In this document: positions 1 through 7,934 of the stretch, piece after piece | How the letters are laid out: each line of letters starts with the position of its first letter | How positions within the stretch are numbered: position 1 is the stretch's first letter | Assembly: GCF_001426345.1 (NCBI RefSeq) | Contig: NZ_LMEM01000012.1 | Span: forward strand, 133,501 to 197,500 | Length of the DNA stretch: 64,000 nucleotides | Reading direction: 5' to 3' | Source of the DNA: Devosia sp. Root436 | GTDB lineage: Bacteria; Pseudomonadota; Alphaproteobacteria; Rhizobiales; Devosiaceae | Notes under the pieces: model-generated | The model's database searches: none | Told to the model about the DNA's origin: nothing | Seen by the model: the letters and a program-made list of their open reading frames with translations, nothing else | Translations under genes and position numbers: made by a program

Positions 1-361
1 CAATGTCCTCGATGGAGCAGACAGCCATGGTCGAGAGCGTGAAGGGGATGCCGTATTTCTCGGCCGCCCTGGCCGCCTTGATCTCGCCATCGGCAATCTG
101 CATGCCGCCGGTCGCCGCCGGGGCGATGGCCACCGGCATGGTGACCGGCTTGCCCAGCATCTCGGTCTTGAGATTGCGGCCTTCCAGATTGACCGCGATC
201 TTCTGGCGGAGCTTGATCCTGTTGAAGTCGCTCTCGTTGTCGCGATAGGTGCCTTCGGTGTAGCTGCCGCTATCGGCATATTCGAAGAACATCTTGGGCA
301 CGCTGCGGCGCGCCCTGATCTTCATCTCGTCCACGGTGAGGATTTTATCGAGTGCGGCCAT
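1..361 (-). CDS. lldD: L-lactate dehydrogenase / FMN-dependent alpha-hydroxy-acid dehydrogenase, C-terminus beyond window
   Basis: Reading the minus strand from ATG at 361 gives an uninterrupted 120-codon frame that leaves the window at base 1. It starts MAALDKILTVDEMKIRARR and contains FFEYADSGS, the YRDN..F..I.LR segment and MPVAIAPAATGGM, which are hallmarks of the N-terminal part of the FMN-dependent LldD/glycolate oxidase TIM barrel. The family oxidises L-lactate to pyruvate, passing electrons to the quinone pool. L-lactate is a product of the fucose-type pathway encoded to the right, and the same palindromic operator lies 32 bases upstream, so I infer it is the last step of that pathway. 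Which 2-hydroxy acid is used cannot be fixed from the N-terminus alone. Confidence 0.9.
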   Translation of the reverse strand, partial: MAALDKILTVDEMKIRARRSVPKMFFEYADSGSYTEGTYRDNESDFNRIKLRQKIAVNLEGRNLKTEMLGKPVTMPVAIAPAATGGMQIADGEIKAARAAEKYGIPFTLSTMAVCSIEDI

Positions 362-805
362 GTCGGGCTCCAATGTTGCCCTGCCCTAGCAACTAACATG
401 TTAGTCGTCAATGCGACGTGCGAAGGCTCCGCCGGGCGTGCGAAAGCGCCGCCCGGCCGGATGGCTTGCGGTTTCACACGGCGATGGGCGGCCATTGGGC
501 CAAGGAATTGTCGACATAGAACGGACCAAAGGCCGCCCATCACGATCCGCTTTTGCATGAGGTATGGTTCAGGCGGTACCAGTATTGCAGGTCCGGCTGC
601 CGTATTTCCCCTCACTGAACAGGCCCCGCCCGGCCCTGCGTCGGGGCCGCGTGATTGGCGGGAATGGGGAAAGTATGCGTGAGGTTTTGAGGGCGGGGAT
701 AAGTTTTGTTTTTGGGTGTTGGCGACTGAAACTTTGTGCCGGACTTCCACCCCCTTGCCTCTCTGGCGCGCTTCCCCTCAAATGCCGGCAACGGGAGAGA
801 TTTTC
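362..805. other. divergent intergenic region between lldD and the SMP-30 gene
   Basis: About 440 bases without a credible gene: frames on both strands here have no recognisable protein character. It holds the palindromic operator near lldD and, at about 606-677, an imperfect long inverted repeat (TTTCCCC ... GGGGAAA enclosing GGCCCCG ... CGGGGCC). The right end carries the ribosome-binding site of the SMP-30 gene. Confidence 0.6.
393..404. promoter_or_regulatory. palindromic operator copy 1 (CTAACATGTTAG), lldD promoter
   Basis: Perfect 12-base palindrome, extending to 14 bases here (392-405), centred about 38 bases upstream of the lldD start codon. Identical copies lie at 4540-4551 and 5793-5804. 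The position and the FCD-type GntR gene in the same locus make it the probable binding site of that regulator; this is inference. Confidence 0.8.
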
Positions 806-1720
806 ATGGCCATTGGCGGCGACGCACTCGAATTCATCGACAGGAAATTCTACGACCTCACCATCGGCATCGCCGCGCTGGAAGTGCTGTATGACGGCTG
901 CCGCTGGGCCGAAGGACCGGTATGGTTCGGCGACGGCAATTTCCTGGTCTGGAGCGACATCCCCAACAACCGCATGCTCAAATGGGTGCCGGATCTCGGC
1001 GTCACCGCCTTCCGCACGCCGTCCAACTACGTCAACGGCAATACCCGCGACCGGCAGGGGCGGCTGGTCTCCTGCTCGCATGGCGCCCGCGCCGTATTGC
1101 GCACCGAGTGGGACGGCACGGTGACGACCCTGGTCGATCGCCACCAGGGCAAGAGGCTCAACTCGCCCAATGACGTCGTGGTGAAGTCGGACGGAACGAT
1201 CTGGTTCACCGACCCCAGCTACGGCATTCTTTCCGACTATGAGGGCTACAAGTCCGATCCTGAACAGGACGGGTGCTTCGTCTATCGCTTCGACCCGGCG
1301 GATGGCTCGTTGACCGTCGTGGCCGACGATTTCGCCAAGCCCAATGGGCTGGCCTTCTCGCCCGATGAATCCACGCTCTACGTCTCCGATACCGGCCAGA
1401 GCCACGACCCCGACTGGCCGGCGCATATCCGGCAGTTCAATGTCGATGGCGCGCGGCTGACCAACCCGAGGGTTTTCGCCGACATCGATTCCGGCCTGCC
1501 CGATGGCTTCCGGCTCGATACCGAGGGCAATGTCTGGACCAGCGCCGGGCTGGGCGTGAATGTCTACAACCCGGCGGGGGCCCTGCTGGGCCGCATCAAA
1601 ACCGGAGCCAAAACCAGTAACGTCGTATTCGGCGGGCCGCGGCGGAACCGGCTGTTCATTACGGCCAGCCAGTATGTGATGGCAACCTATGTGAGCGCCA
1701 CGGGATTGCAGACGCCGTGA
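806..1720 (+). CDS. SMP-30/gluconolactonase-family lactonase
   Basis: A 304-residue protein of the six-bladed beta-propeller SMP-30/LRE family, metal-dependent lactonases that open sugar lactones. Visible landmarks are CRWAEGPVWF (the first metal-binding Glu), LNSPNDVVV followed by DGTIWFTDPSYG (metal-binding Asn and the conserved FTDP), and LYVSDTGQSHDPDW (later Asp). I chose ATG 806 because GGGAGAG lies 7 bases before it; the frame stays open upstream but lacks a site. In this locus it is a candidate L-fucono-lactonase or related aldonolactonase. No copy of the shared palindrome is seen directly upstream. Its stop overlaps the GTG start of the next gene by 4 bases. Confidence 0.85.
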   Translation: MAIGGDALEFIDRKFYDLTIGIAALEVLYDGCRWAEGPVWFGDGNFLVWSDIPNNRMLKWVPDLGVTAFRTPSNYVNGNTRDRQGRLVSCSHGARAVLRTEWDGTVTTLVDRHQGKRLNSPNDVVVKSDGTIWFTDPSYGILSDYEGYKSDPEQDGCFVYRFDPADGSLTVVADDFAKPNGLAFSPDESTLYVSDTGQSHDPDWPAHIRQFNVDGARLTNPRVFADIDSGLPDGFRLDTEGNVWTSAGLGVNVYNPAGALLGRIKTGAKTSNVVFGGPRRNRLFITASQYVMATYVSATGLQTP

Positions 1721-2349
1721 ACCCGGCCGACTTCATTCGCGCCAACCTGCGGCTGGAGCCGGTGCCGTCACTGCCCGAAATCGTGCTCTATACGGCCCAT
1801 CCCGGCAGCCGGTTGTCACGGCTGGCCGACCCCGATGACGACGACCCGCCGGCGCCCTACTGGGCCTATCAATGGGCCGGCGGGCTGGCGCTGGCGCGGC
1901 ATTTCGCGGCGCATCCTGAGGTGGTGGCAGGCAGGCGCGTGCTCGACCTGGGGGCCGGATCGGGGCTGGTGGGCATTGCCGCCGCGCAGGCGGGCGCCAT
2001 GGCCAGCGCGGCGGAAATCGATCCGAACGGGCGGGCGGCGATTGCGCTCAACGCAGCGGCGAACGGGGTAGCGGTGGCTTTGGTCGAGATCGACATTGCC
2101 GGCGATGCGCCTGTGGGGTTCGAACTGATCGCGGCGGGCGACGTATTCTACAATCCGGACGTGGGCCGGCTGATGCTGCCGTTTCTGGAGCGCTGCGTCG
2201 CGGCGGGGATGGATGTGCTGGTGGGTGATCCGGAGCGGCGGGATTTGCCGGGGGAACGGCTGGAGCGACTAGCGTCATACGCGGTAGGCGATGTGGGGGA
2301 TGCGCGGGACAGGGCCGAGCGGGTGGGGTGGGTTTATCGGCTGTTATAG
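1717..2349 (+). CDS. class I SAM methyltransferase, ETFB lysine methyltransferase-like
   Basis: A 210-residue Rossmann-fold methyltransferase. PYWAYQWAGGLALARH precedes the SAM-binding motif VLDLGAGSGLVGIAAAQAG (about residues 73-91), followed by the acidic loop AAEIDPNG and the post-II motif AAGDVFYN. That arrangement resembles the METTL20-type protein lysine methyltransferases that modify the beta subunit of electron transfer flavoprotein; bacterial members are often annotated as L11 methyltransferase-like. Start is GTG 1717, overlapping the SMP-30 stop (GTGA), so the two are translationally coupled, although no pathway link is evident. Substrate remains an inference from family resemblance. 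Confidence 0.75.
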   Translation: MNPADFIRANLRLEPVPSLPEIVLYTAHPGSRLSRLADPDDDDPPAPYWAYQWAGGLALARHFAAHPEVVAGRRVLDLGAGSGLVGIAAAQAGAMASAAEIDPNGRAAIALNAAANGVAVALVEIDIAGDAPVGFELIAAGDVFYNPDVGRLMLPFLERCVAAGMDVLVGDPERRDLPGERLERLASYAVGDVGDARDRAERVGWVYRLL

Positions 2350-2388
2350 CCATTGTGGCGCCGGTGGCCGTGCCACCATCGCGACCCC

Positions 2389-2528
2389 TCACCCGATTTT
2401 TTCGGCTGAACGCCGCAAAAATCCCCCTCTCCCACAAGGGGCGAGGGGGTGCTCCACTCTTGCGACCAACACCGGGCCCCCTTCTCCCCTCGTGGGAGAA
2501 GGGGGCCCGAAGGACGGATGAGGGGGGG
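2389..2528. repeat. GC-rich intergenic palindromic repeat, CTCTCCC/GGGAGA family
   Basis: Convergent space between the methyltransferase and the TfoX-like gene. It contains CCCCTCTCCCACAAGGGGCG and CCTTCTCCCCTCGTGGGAGA arms plus GACGGATGAGGGG, the same modular palindrome seen at 6718-6737, 60616-60740 and 63165-63305. It could also fold as a terminator for both convergent transcripts. Confidence 0.65.
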
Positions 2529-2548
2529 CTTCACCCACCCGCTCGTCC

Positions 2549-2878
2549 CTAATTCTTCGCCTTCTTCGGTTTCGGCGCGGGCAGCGCATCCGCCGTGGCC
2601 TTCACCAGTCCGGCCAGCCAGTCGGCATCGTCCCAGCGGTCGCCGTCTATGAGAAAATACATCTTGGAGCCCGGATAGGCCGGAGCTTCCGTCACCTCGC
2701 CGAGATAGGCGCGGCCGGCTTCGGTGGGCTTGATGAAGAGCTGGTCGTCGCAGACGAAAGCCATGACCTTGCCATCGCAATAGAGGCCATATTCGCCGAA
2801 CATTTTCCTGGCCGTCATCGTGCCGGCATCAGCGCTCTGCTCGAGAATATAATCGACCGTCTTCTGCTGGCTGCTCAC
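2549..2878 (-). CDS. TfoX N-terminal domain protein
   Basis: A 109-residue protein made of a TfoX_N domain: VDYILEQSADAGTMTARKMFGEYGLYCDGKVMAFVCDDQLFIKPTEAG is typical, ending in a lysine-rich tail. TfoX/Sxy was named as a competence regulator, but stand-alone TfoX_N proteins of this size in Rhizobiales have no settled role. The frame is open further upstream, yet that part is the reverse side of the dehydratase gene. GTG 2878 fits the domain start and overlaps the end of the dehydratase gene by 4 bases (ATGTGA), so it is co-transcribed with it. Confidence 0.75.
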   Translation of the reverse strand: MSSQQKTVDYILEQSADAGTMTARKMFGEYGLYCDGKVMAFVCDDQLFIKPTEAGRAYLGEVTEAPAYPGSKMYFLIDGDRWDDADWLAGLVKATADALPAPKPKKAKN

Positions 2879-4425
2879 ATCACCGCCCCGACCTGCCACG
2901 GCACGAATTCGTTGTCGCCATAGCCCAGATTTTCGGATTTGGTACGCTCGCCCGAGGCCACGCGCAGCAGCAGATCGAAGATTTCCTGGCCCTTGGCCTC
3001 GATGGAAACACCCTCGACGATATCGCCGCAATTGATGTCCATGTCCTCGGTCATGCGGGCATACATGTCCGAATTGGTGGCGAGCTTGATCGAGGGCACC
3101 GGCTTGCAGCCATAGGCCGAGCCGCGGCCGGTGGTGAAGGCCAGGATATTGGCGCCGCCGGCGACCTGCCCCGTCGCCGAAACCGGGTCGAAGCCGGGCG
3201 TGTCCATGAAGACGAAGCCCTTCTCGGTCACCGGCTCGGCATATTCATAGACCGCGGTGAGCGGCGTCGTGCCGCCTTTCGCCGCGGCGCCCAGGGACTT
3301 TTCGAGGATGGTGGTGAGACCGCCCAGCTTGTTGCCGGGGCTGGGATTGTTGTTCATCTCGCCATGGTTGCGGGACGTATAATCCTCCCACCACTTGATG
3401 CGGCTGATGAGCTTTTCACCCACTTCGCGCGACACGGCGCGGCGGGTGAGCAAGTGTTCGGCGCCGTAGATTTCCGGAGTTTCCGAGAGGATGGCCGTGC
3501 CACCCTGCCGTACGAGGATATCGGCGGCGACGCCCAGGGCCGGATTGGCGGTGATGCCGGAATAGCCGTCCGAGCCGCCGCATTGCAGAGCCAGTGTCAG
3601 TTCGGACGCATCGACCGTTTCGCGCCGGGCGCGGGCGGCGACGGGCAGCATGTCCTTGATGCGTTCGACGCCCCAGTCGATCATCTTTCTTGTGCCGCCG
3701 ATCTCCTGGATGGTCATGGTCTGGAACGTGTCGGTCTCGGTGAGGTTGTAGCGCTCCTTCATCTTGTCGATCTGGAAGGCCTCGCAGCCCAGCCCCACCA
3801 GCAGCGCCCCGCCGAGATTGGGATTGGCGGTATAGCCCCATTGGGTGCGGCGGAAGATCTGGTAGCCTTCGCCGCTGAGGTCCATGGCGCAGCCGGTGCC
3901 ATGCACGAAGGGGATGACGCCGTCGATATCGGGATAATCGGCGAGGATGCCCGAGCGGTTGATTTCCTCGGCCATGAATTTGGCCACGGTGGCCGAGCAG
4001 TTCACCGAAGTCAGGATGCCGATATAGTTGCGGGTGCCCACCTTGCCATTGGCGCGGCGATAGCCCTCGAATGTGGCGCGCTGGGCGACCGGCACCATGT
4101 CGGGTGCGATGGCGCCTTCGGCAAAGGCATAATCATGGCTCAGCGAGCCATCGGCGCCGCCCATGCCGCAATTGTGCTCATGCACCCAGTCGCCGGCGGG
4201 AATGGCTTCCTTGGCGAAACCGATGATCTGGCCGAACTTGATGATGGCTTCGCCAGCGCGGATCGGCTTGACCGCGAATTTGTGGCCGCGCGGCACGCGG
4301 CGGACGATGGCGACGCCCTGCGGCGTTTCGGTGCCGATATCGAGATTGGCCAGCGCCACCCCGATATTGTCGGCGGCATTCAGCAGCAGGGTGCGGCCCT
4401 GGGGGCGGATCATGGTTTCGGACAT
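2875..4425 (-). CDS. UxaA-family sugar-acid dehydratase (altronate dehydratase-like; candidate L-fuconate dehydratase)
   Basis: A 516-residue protein of normal full length for UxaA/GarD. Residues about 10-100 form the SAF domain with the GDWVHEHN signature; the rest is the UxaA catalytic domain with RANGKVGTRNYIGILTSVNCSATV, GFVPFVHGTGC-like HGTGCAMD, LQCGGSDGYSGITANP and GRGSAYGCKPVPSIKLATN. The family dehydrates aldonic or aldaric acids to 2-keto-3-deoxy acids using iron. Altronate is the textbook substrate, but UxaA homologues serve in the Campylobacter jejuni fuc locus, and here FucU and the FAH hydrolase are neighbours, so L-fuconate is a reasonable substrate (inference). It is transcribed divergently from gntR, whose operator lies about 115 bases upstream. 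Confidence 0.85.
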   Translation of the reverse strand: MSETMIRPQGRTLLLNAADNIGVALANLDIGTETPQGVAIVRRVPRGHKFAVKPIRAGEAIIKFGQIIGFAKEAIPAGDWVHEHNCGMGGADGSLSHDYAFAEGAIAPDMVPVAQRATFEGYRRANGKVGTRNYIGILTSVNCSATVAKFMAEEINRSGILADYPDIDGVIPFVHGTGCAMDLSGEGYQIFRRTQWGYTANPNLGGALLVGLGCEAFQIDKMKERYNLTETDTFQTMTIQEIGGTRKMIDWGVERIKDMLPVAARARRETVDASELTLALQCGGSDGYSGITANPALGVAADILVRQGGTAILSETPEIYGAEHLLTRRAVSREVGEKLISRIKWWEDYTSRNHGEMNNNPSPGNKLGGLTTILEKSLGAAAKGGTTPLTAVYEYAEPVTEKGFVFMDTPGFDPVSATGQVAGGANILAFTTGRGSAYGCKPVPSIKLATNSDMYARMTEDMDINCGDIVEGVSIEAKGQEIFDLLLRVASGERTKSENLGYGDNEFVPWQVGAVM

Positions 4426-4539
4426 AGATCGGGGGACTTTCGCGACTCGGATCTCAACTGCGCTTTACGCCGGAGCCGTTTGCCGCCAGATTGCGCCCGC
4501 AATGGCAGCGACGGGCGTTGTAAAGCACCTCTTCACTAA

Positions 4540-4551
4540 CTAACATGTTAG
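4540..4551. promoter_or_regulatory. palindromic operator copy 2 (CTAACATGTTAG), gntR start
   Basis: Second perfect copy, ending one base before the gntR start codon and inside the 127-base divergent region shared with the uxaA-like gene. Occupation would block gntR translation-proximal transcription, which suggests autoregulation and possibly joint control of the divergent operon. Confidence 0.85.
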
Positions 4552-4552
4552 C

Positions 4553-5302
4553 ATGAACAACCATACAAGTCGCTACTCATTTCTGACACGACCCGCCGGG
4601 CTGGCACGCGGCAACGTGACAGCCGAGGTAACGAACGCCATCCGCAATGCCATTGTCACCCTGGCCCTGCCGCCGGGCAGCGTCATCGACAAGTCGCTGA
4701 TCTGCGCCGAGCTGGGCGTTTCCCGCTTTCCGGTGAGCGAAGCGCTGGCGCGGCTGCAGATCGAGGGGCTGGTGGATATCGCGCCGCAGCGTGGCTCGAC
4801 CGTGTCGCTGGTGAAGCTCGCCGATGTCCGCGAATACATGCTGATCCGCAAGGGTCTCGAATCGGAGGCCCTGCGCGTGCTGATCGGCAGCCACGATGCA
4901 AGCCTGGTCGAGGCTTTGCATGCCAATATCGCCGCCCAGCGCGAAGCCGCCGAGCGCGACGACGCCGAGACATTCCACCAGATCGACGTGGAATTCCACG
5001 ATATCATCTATCGCTCGATGCGGCTGACCAAGGTCAAGACCATCATCGATTCGGCCCGCGCCAATCTCGATCGCGCCCGCCGGCTCATCATCACCCCGCG
5101 CCGGCTGGCCCTGACCATTGCCGAGCACCAGGCCATATTCGACGGCATCCTGGCGCGGGACCAGGCGCAGGCGACCCGCGCCATCCGCGCCCACATCGAT
5201 GCTGTCATGGTGGAACTCTTCGCTTTCGCCCGCGAACATCCGGACCTGTTCGCCGATGGCGCCACGCTGGGGACGGACGGCGACAGTTTCTCGTTTGGCT
5301 AG
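4553..5302 (+). CDS. GntR-family regulator, FadR (FCD) subfamily, of the sugar-acid locus
   Basis: A 249-residue transcription factor. Residues about 25-85 form the winged helix (VTNAIRNAIVTLALPPGSVIDKSLICAELGVSRFPVSEALARLQIEGLV in pieces), and about 95-235 form the all-helical FCD ligand domain with VEFHDIIY, EHQAIFDGI and RAIRAHID, whose histidines usually bind a metal that contacts a carboxylate ligand. FCD regulators typically repress and are released by a sugar acid or keto acid. The gene lies between the dehydratase and fucU and carries the operator at its own start, so it most likely controls this cluster. fucU follows after 12 bases. Confidence 0.9.
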   Translation: MNNHTSRYSFLTRPAGLARGNVTAEVTNAIRNAIVTLALPPGSVIDKSLICAELGVSRFPVSEALARLQIEGLVDIAPQRGSTVSLVKLADVREYMLIRKGLESEALRVLIGSHDASLVEALHANIAAQREAAERDDAETFHQIDVEFHDIIYRSMRLTKVKTIIDSARANLDRARRLIITPRRLALTIAEHQAIFDGILARDQAQATRAIRAHIDAVMVELFAFAREHPDLFADGATLGTDGDSFSFG

Positions 5303-5314
5303 GAGCCGCAACGT

Positions 5315-5749
5315 ATGCTCAAGAATATTCCGCCGATCCTCGGCCCCGACCTGCTCGGCATATTGCGCGCCATGGGCCATGGCGACGAAATCGCCATCGT
5401 CGATGCCAACTATCCGGCCGATGCGGCCGGGCCGGCTCTGGTGCGGCTCGACGGGGTCAGCGCCACCGACGCGCTCGACGCCATCCTGACGCTGATGCCA
5501 CTGGACGATTTCGTCGACGAGGCCGCGATCTGCATGCAGGTGGTGGGCGATGCGAGCAAGCGTGAGCCGGTGATGGACGCCTTCGAAGCCATCGTGAAGC
5601 AGCACGAGCCCGGCATGGGCCTCGCCTCGCTGGAGCGCTTCGCCTTCTACGAGCGGGTCAAGACCGGCTACGCCATCGTGCAGACCGGTGAGCGCCGGCT
5701 CTATGGCAATATCCTGCTCAAGAAGGGCATCGTCCGCCCGGGGGCATAA
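5315..5749 (+). CDS. fucU: L-fucose mutarotase, RbsD/FucU family
   Basis: A 144-residue protein, the usual size for FucU. MGHGDEI near residue 20 carries the catalytic His, FAFYERVKTGYAIVQTGER and YGNILLKKG near the C-terminus are the conserved sugar-binding segments. These are close to FucU rather than RbsD. The enzyme interconverts alpha and beta anomers of L-fucose before the dehydrogenase step. This is the gene that most strongly points to L-fucose as the substrate of the locus. It is probably co-transcribed with gntR (12-base gap). Confidence 0.9.
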   Translation: MLKNIPPILGPDLLGILRAMGHGDEIAIVDANYPADAAGPALVRLDGVSATDALDAILTLMPLDDFVDEAAICMQVVGDASKREPVMDAFEAIVKQHEPGMGLASLERFAFYERVKTGYAIVQTGERRLYGNILLKKGIVRPGA

Positions 5750-5792
5750 AACGGGCGGGCGAACGCATTCCGCCAAACTCGCCCTCGACAGA

Positions 5793-5804
5793 CTAACATG
5801 TTAG
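5793..5804. promoter_or_regulatory. palindromic operator copy 3 (CTAACATGTTAG), FAH hydrolase promoter
   Basis: Third perfect copy, 42 bases before the hydrolase start codon, almost the same spacing as the copy before lldD. It implies that the hydrolase has its own promoter under the same regulator rather than only read-through from fucU. Confidence 0.85.
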
Positions 5805-5845
5805 CTCTATGGCCTTTGTCCAAAGCCAACAGGAAGACCTGACCC

Positions 5846-6697
5846 ATGAAACTGCTCCGCATTGGCGCCAAGGGCGCAGAAAAGCCCGCCATTCTGGCCG
5901 AGGACGGCACCATTCGCGACCTCTCCGGCATTGTCGGCGATATCGGTGGCCAGGCGCTGACCCCGGAAGGGCTGGTGAAAATCCGCGCCGCCGATATCGG
6001 CGTGCTGCCCAGGCTCGATGCAGGCCAGCGCATCGGGCCCTGCGTGGCCGATGTGGGAAAATTCATCTGCATCGGGCTCAACTATGCCGATCATGCCGCC
6101 GAAACCGGCGCCGCCATCCCGGCCGAGCCGATCATCTTCATGAAGGCCACCAGCGCCATCATCGGACCGAATGACGATGTGATCATCCCCAAGAACGCGA
6201 TCAAGCCGGATTGGGAAGTCGAGCTGGGTGTCGTCATCGGCAAGGAGGCCCGCTATGTCGACGAGGCCGACGCCATGGAGCATGTCGCCGGCTATTGCGT
6301 GGTCAACGACGTTTCCGAGCGCCATTTCCAGACCGAGCGCGGCGGCACCTGGGACAAGGGCAAGGGCAGCGACACTTTCGGCCCCATCGGCCCCTGGCTG
6401 GTGACCAAGGACGAAGTGGCCGACCCGCAGAACCTCAAGATGTGGCTCGACGTCGATGGGCATCGCTACCAGAACGGCTCAACCAGGACGATGATCTTCG
6501 GCGTCGCCCATGTGGTGAGCTATGTCAGCCAGTTCATGAGCCTGCAGCCGGGCGACATCATTTCCACCGGCACCCCGCCCGGCGTCGGCATGGGCATCAA
6601 GCCGGACCCGGTCTGGCTCAAGCCCGGCAACGTGATGCGGCTGGGCATCGAAGGCCTGGGCGAGCAGACGCAGAATGTGAAGGCGTATGGCGCCTGA
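5846..6697 (+). CDS. fumarylacetoacetate hydrolase-family protein, probable 2,4-diketo-3-deoxy-L-fuconate hydrolase
   Basis: A 283-residue protein of the FAH family. Residues about 1-70 form the small N-terminal domain; the catalytic part shows ICIGLNYADHAAE, PIIFMKATSAIIGP, DWEVELGVVIGKEA (metal-binding Glu residues), NDVSERHFQ and STGTPPGVGMG. This length and these motifs match the branch that includes 2,4-diketo-3-deoxy-L-fuconate hydrolase, which cleaves its substrate to pyruvate and L-lactate. Ureidoglycolate lyase-like annotations are common for the same branch. The start has AGGAAG about 11 bases upstream. Together with lldD it gives a complete terminal sequence from the diketo acid to pyruvate. 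Confidence 0.85.
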   Translation: MKLLRIGAKGAEKPAILAEDGTIRDLSGIVGDIGGQALTPEGLVKIRAADIGVLPRLDAGQRIGPCVADVGKFICIGLNYADHAAETGAAIPAEPIIFMKATSAIIGPNDDVIIPKNAIKPDWEVELGVVIGKEARYVDEADAMEHVAGYCVVNDVSERHFQTERGGTWDKGKGSDTFGPIGPWLVTKDEVADPQNLKMWLDVDGHRYQNGSTRTMIFGVAHVVSYVSQFMSLQPGDIISTGTPPGVGMGIKPDPVWLKPGNVMRLGIEGLGEQTQNVKAYGA

Positions 6698-6717
6698 TCA
6701 CCGACGCCACTTCCGCC

Positions 6718-6737
6718 TCTCCCCTTGAGGGAGAGGG
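6718..6737. repeat. short GC-rich palindrome, CTCTCCCC/GGGAGAGG family
   Basis: CCTCTCCCCTTGAGGGAGAG lies between the convergent FAH hydrolase and FAD monooxygenase genes. Same palindrome family as at 2389-2528 and 60616-60740; it may also terminate both transcripts. Confidence 0.6.
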
Positions 6738-6756
6738 ACGACCTGACGCGTTACGC

Positions 6757-7929
6757 TCAGCGCGAGGCCAGCGAAAAACCCTTAGAGCTGAACGAGAAGA
6801 ACCGGTTCAGCAGACCCGATAGCGGTGGCCAGGTCATGATGTTGACTGATGTGTCGCGGATGGCGGCGTGGAATGGCGTGGCGGGCACGAACCACTTGGC
6901 CATGCGCCGCCCGGCACGCTGCTTTTCCCGCACCAGCGGCCGCAGACCCTGCTCGAACCGCGCTAGCGCCGCCTCGATGTCGGCGGTACCATCGAGCACC
7001 TGGCCGAGCGCCCGCCCGCCGGCCAAAGCCAGCGACGCGCCCTGTCCCGCCATCAGCGACACTGCGTAGGCGGCATCGCCCACGAGGATGGTGCGCTGGC
7101 TTTGCCAATGGGCCATCTCCACCTGCGCCACCACATCATAGTAGATATCCTCGGGGCCCGGGGCGGCCGCCAGCGTTTCGGGCAGCACCCAGCCGAGGTC
7201 GCCAAAGGCGGCTTTGAGCCCCGGCAGCGGGTCGCGCGGGCGTTCACGGCTCGCGTCCCGAATGACGAAAAAGGCCATGATCCGACCGGAGTCGACCTCG
7301 TAGAGGCCGGCCATGCGGTCCTTGATTGCCATCATCTTGAAGTCGCCCGCCAGCATGTCAGCCACAGCGGGGCTGTTGAAGAAGTAGGCGGCGGTGTGAA
7401 AACCCAGATAGCGCAAGAAGCGCTCTTCCGGGCCAAAGACCAGATGGCGCACCGCCGAATGAATGCCGTCGGCGCCGACCAACAGGTCGGCTTCGAGACT
7501 CTGGCCATCGGCCAGCGTGACCGCAACGCCCTTTTCACCAGTGTCGAGCGACGCGATCTCGCTCGCATATCGAACCGTGGCCTCGTCCGGCAGGGCATCA
7601 TGCAGCACCTGCTCGATATCGCCGCGCAGGATGGGAAACAGCTTGCCGCCGGCCGCAGCGCCTATCTGTTCATAGTCCATCTGCGAACCGATACGGCCGG
7701 CGCCGTTGACGAAATCGACCTTGTCCACGCCCCGCGCATGCGCCTTGAGGGGGGCGATGACACCGAGTTCCTCGGCGGCAGCGTAGCCGGGACCGAAGAA
7801 ATCGAGCATATAGCCGCCAGCCCGCAGGCTGGGCGCCTTTTCGAGCAATGTGACACCCCACCCGGCCCGACCGAGGGCAATGGCGGTTGCAAGGCCGGCA
7901 ATACCGGCACCGGAAATGATGGCTTTCAT
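6757..7929 (-). CDS. FAD-dependent aromatic-type monooxygenase (PHBH fold)
   Basis: A 390-residue flavoprotein of the p-hydroxybenzoate hydroxylase group. GAGIAGLATAIALGRAG (residues about 7-23) binds the ADP part of FAD, LLVGADGIHSAVRH is the DG motif, and TILVGDAAYAVSLMAGQGAS is the GD motif. Start ATG 7929 is favoured because the Rossmann strand follows at once; the open frame upstream belongs to the end of the tetR gene. Members hydroxylate aromatic or polyketide-like compounds and some inactivate tetracyclines. The tetR gene ends 5 bases upstream, so the pair forms an operon and the monooxygenase is probably induced by the compound that releases the repressor. Confidence 0.8.
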   Translation of the reverse strand: MKAIISGAGIAGLATAIALGRAGWGVTLLEKAPSLRAGGYMLDFFGPGYAAAEELGVIAPLKAHARGVDKVDFVNGAGRIGSQMDYEQIGAAAGGKLFPILRGDIEQVLHDALPDEATVRYASEIASLDTGEKGVAVTLADGQSLEADLLVGADGIHSAVRHLVFGPEERFLRYLGFHTAAYFFNSPAVADMLAGDFKMMAIKDRMAGLYEVDSGRIMAFFVIRDASRERPRDPLPGLKAAFGDLGWVLPETLAAAPGPEDIYYDVVAQVEMAHWQSQRTILVGDAAYAVSLMAGQGASLALAGGRALGQVLDGTADIEAALARFEQGLRPLVREKQRAGRRMAKWFVPATPFHAAIRDTSVNIMTWPPLSGLLNRFFSFSSKGFSLASR

Positions 7930-7934
7930 GGCTT

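Noticed and set aside
322..750. Open frame of 142 codons on minus strand in the lldD/SMP-30 gap
   Set aside because: It runs across the operator and lldD start, has no recognisable domain and composition unlike neighbours.
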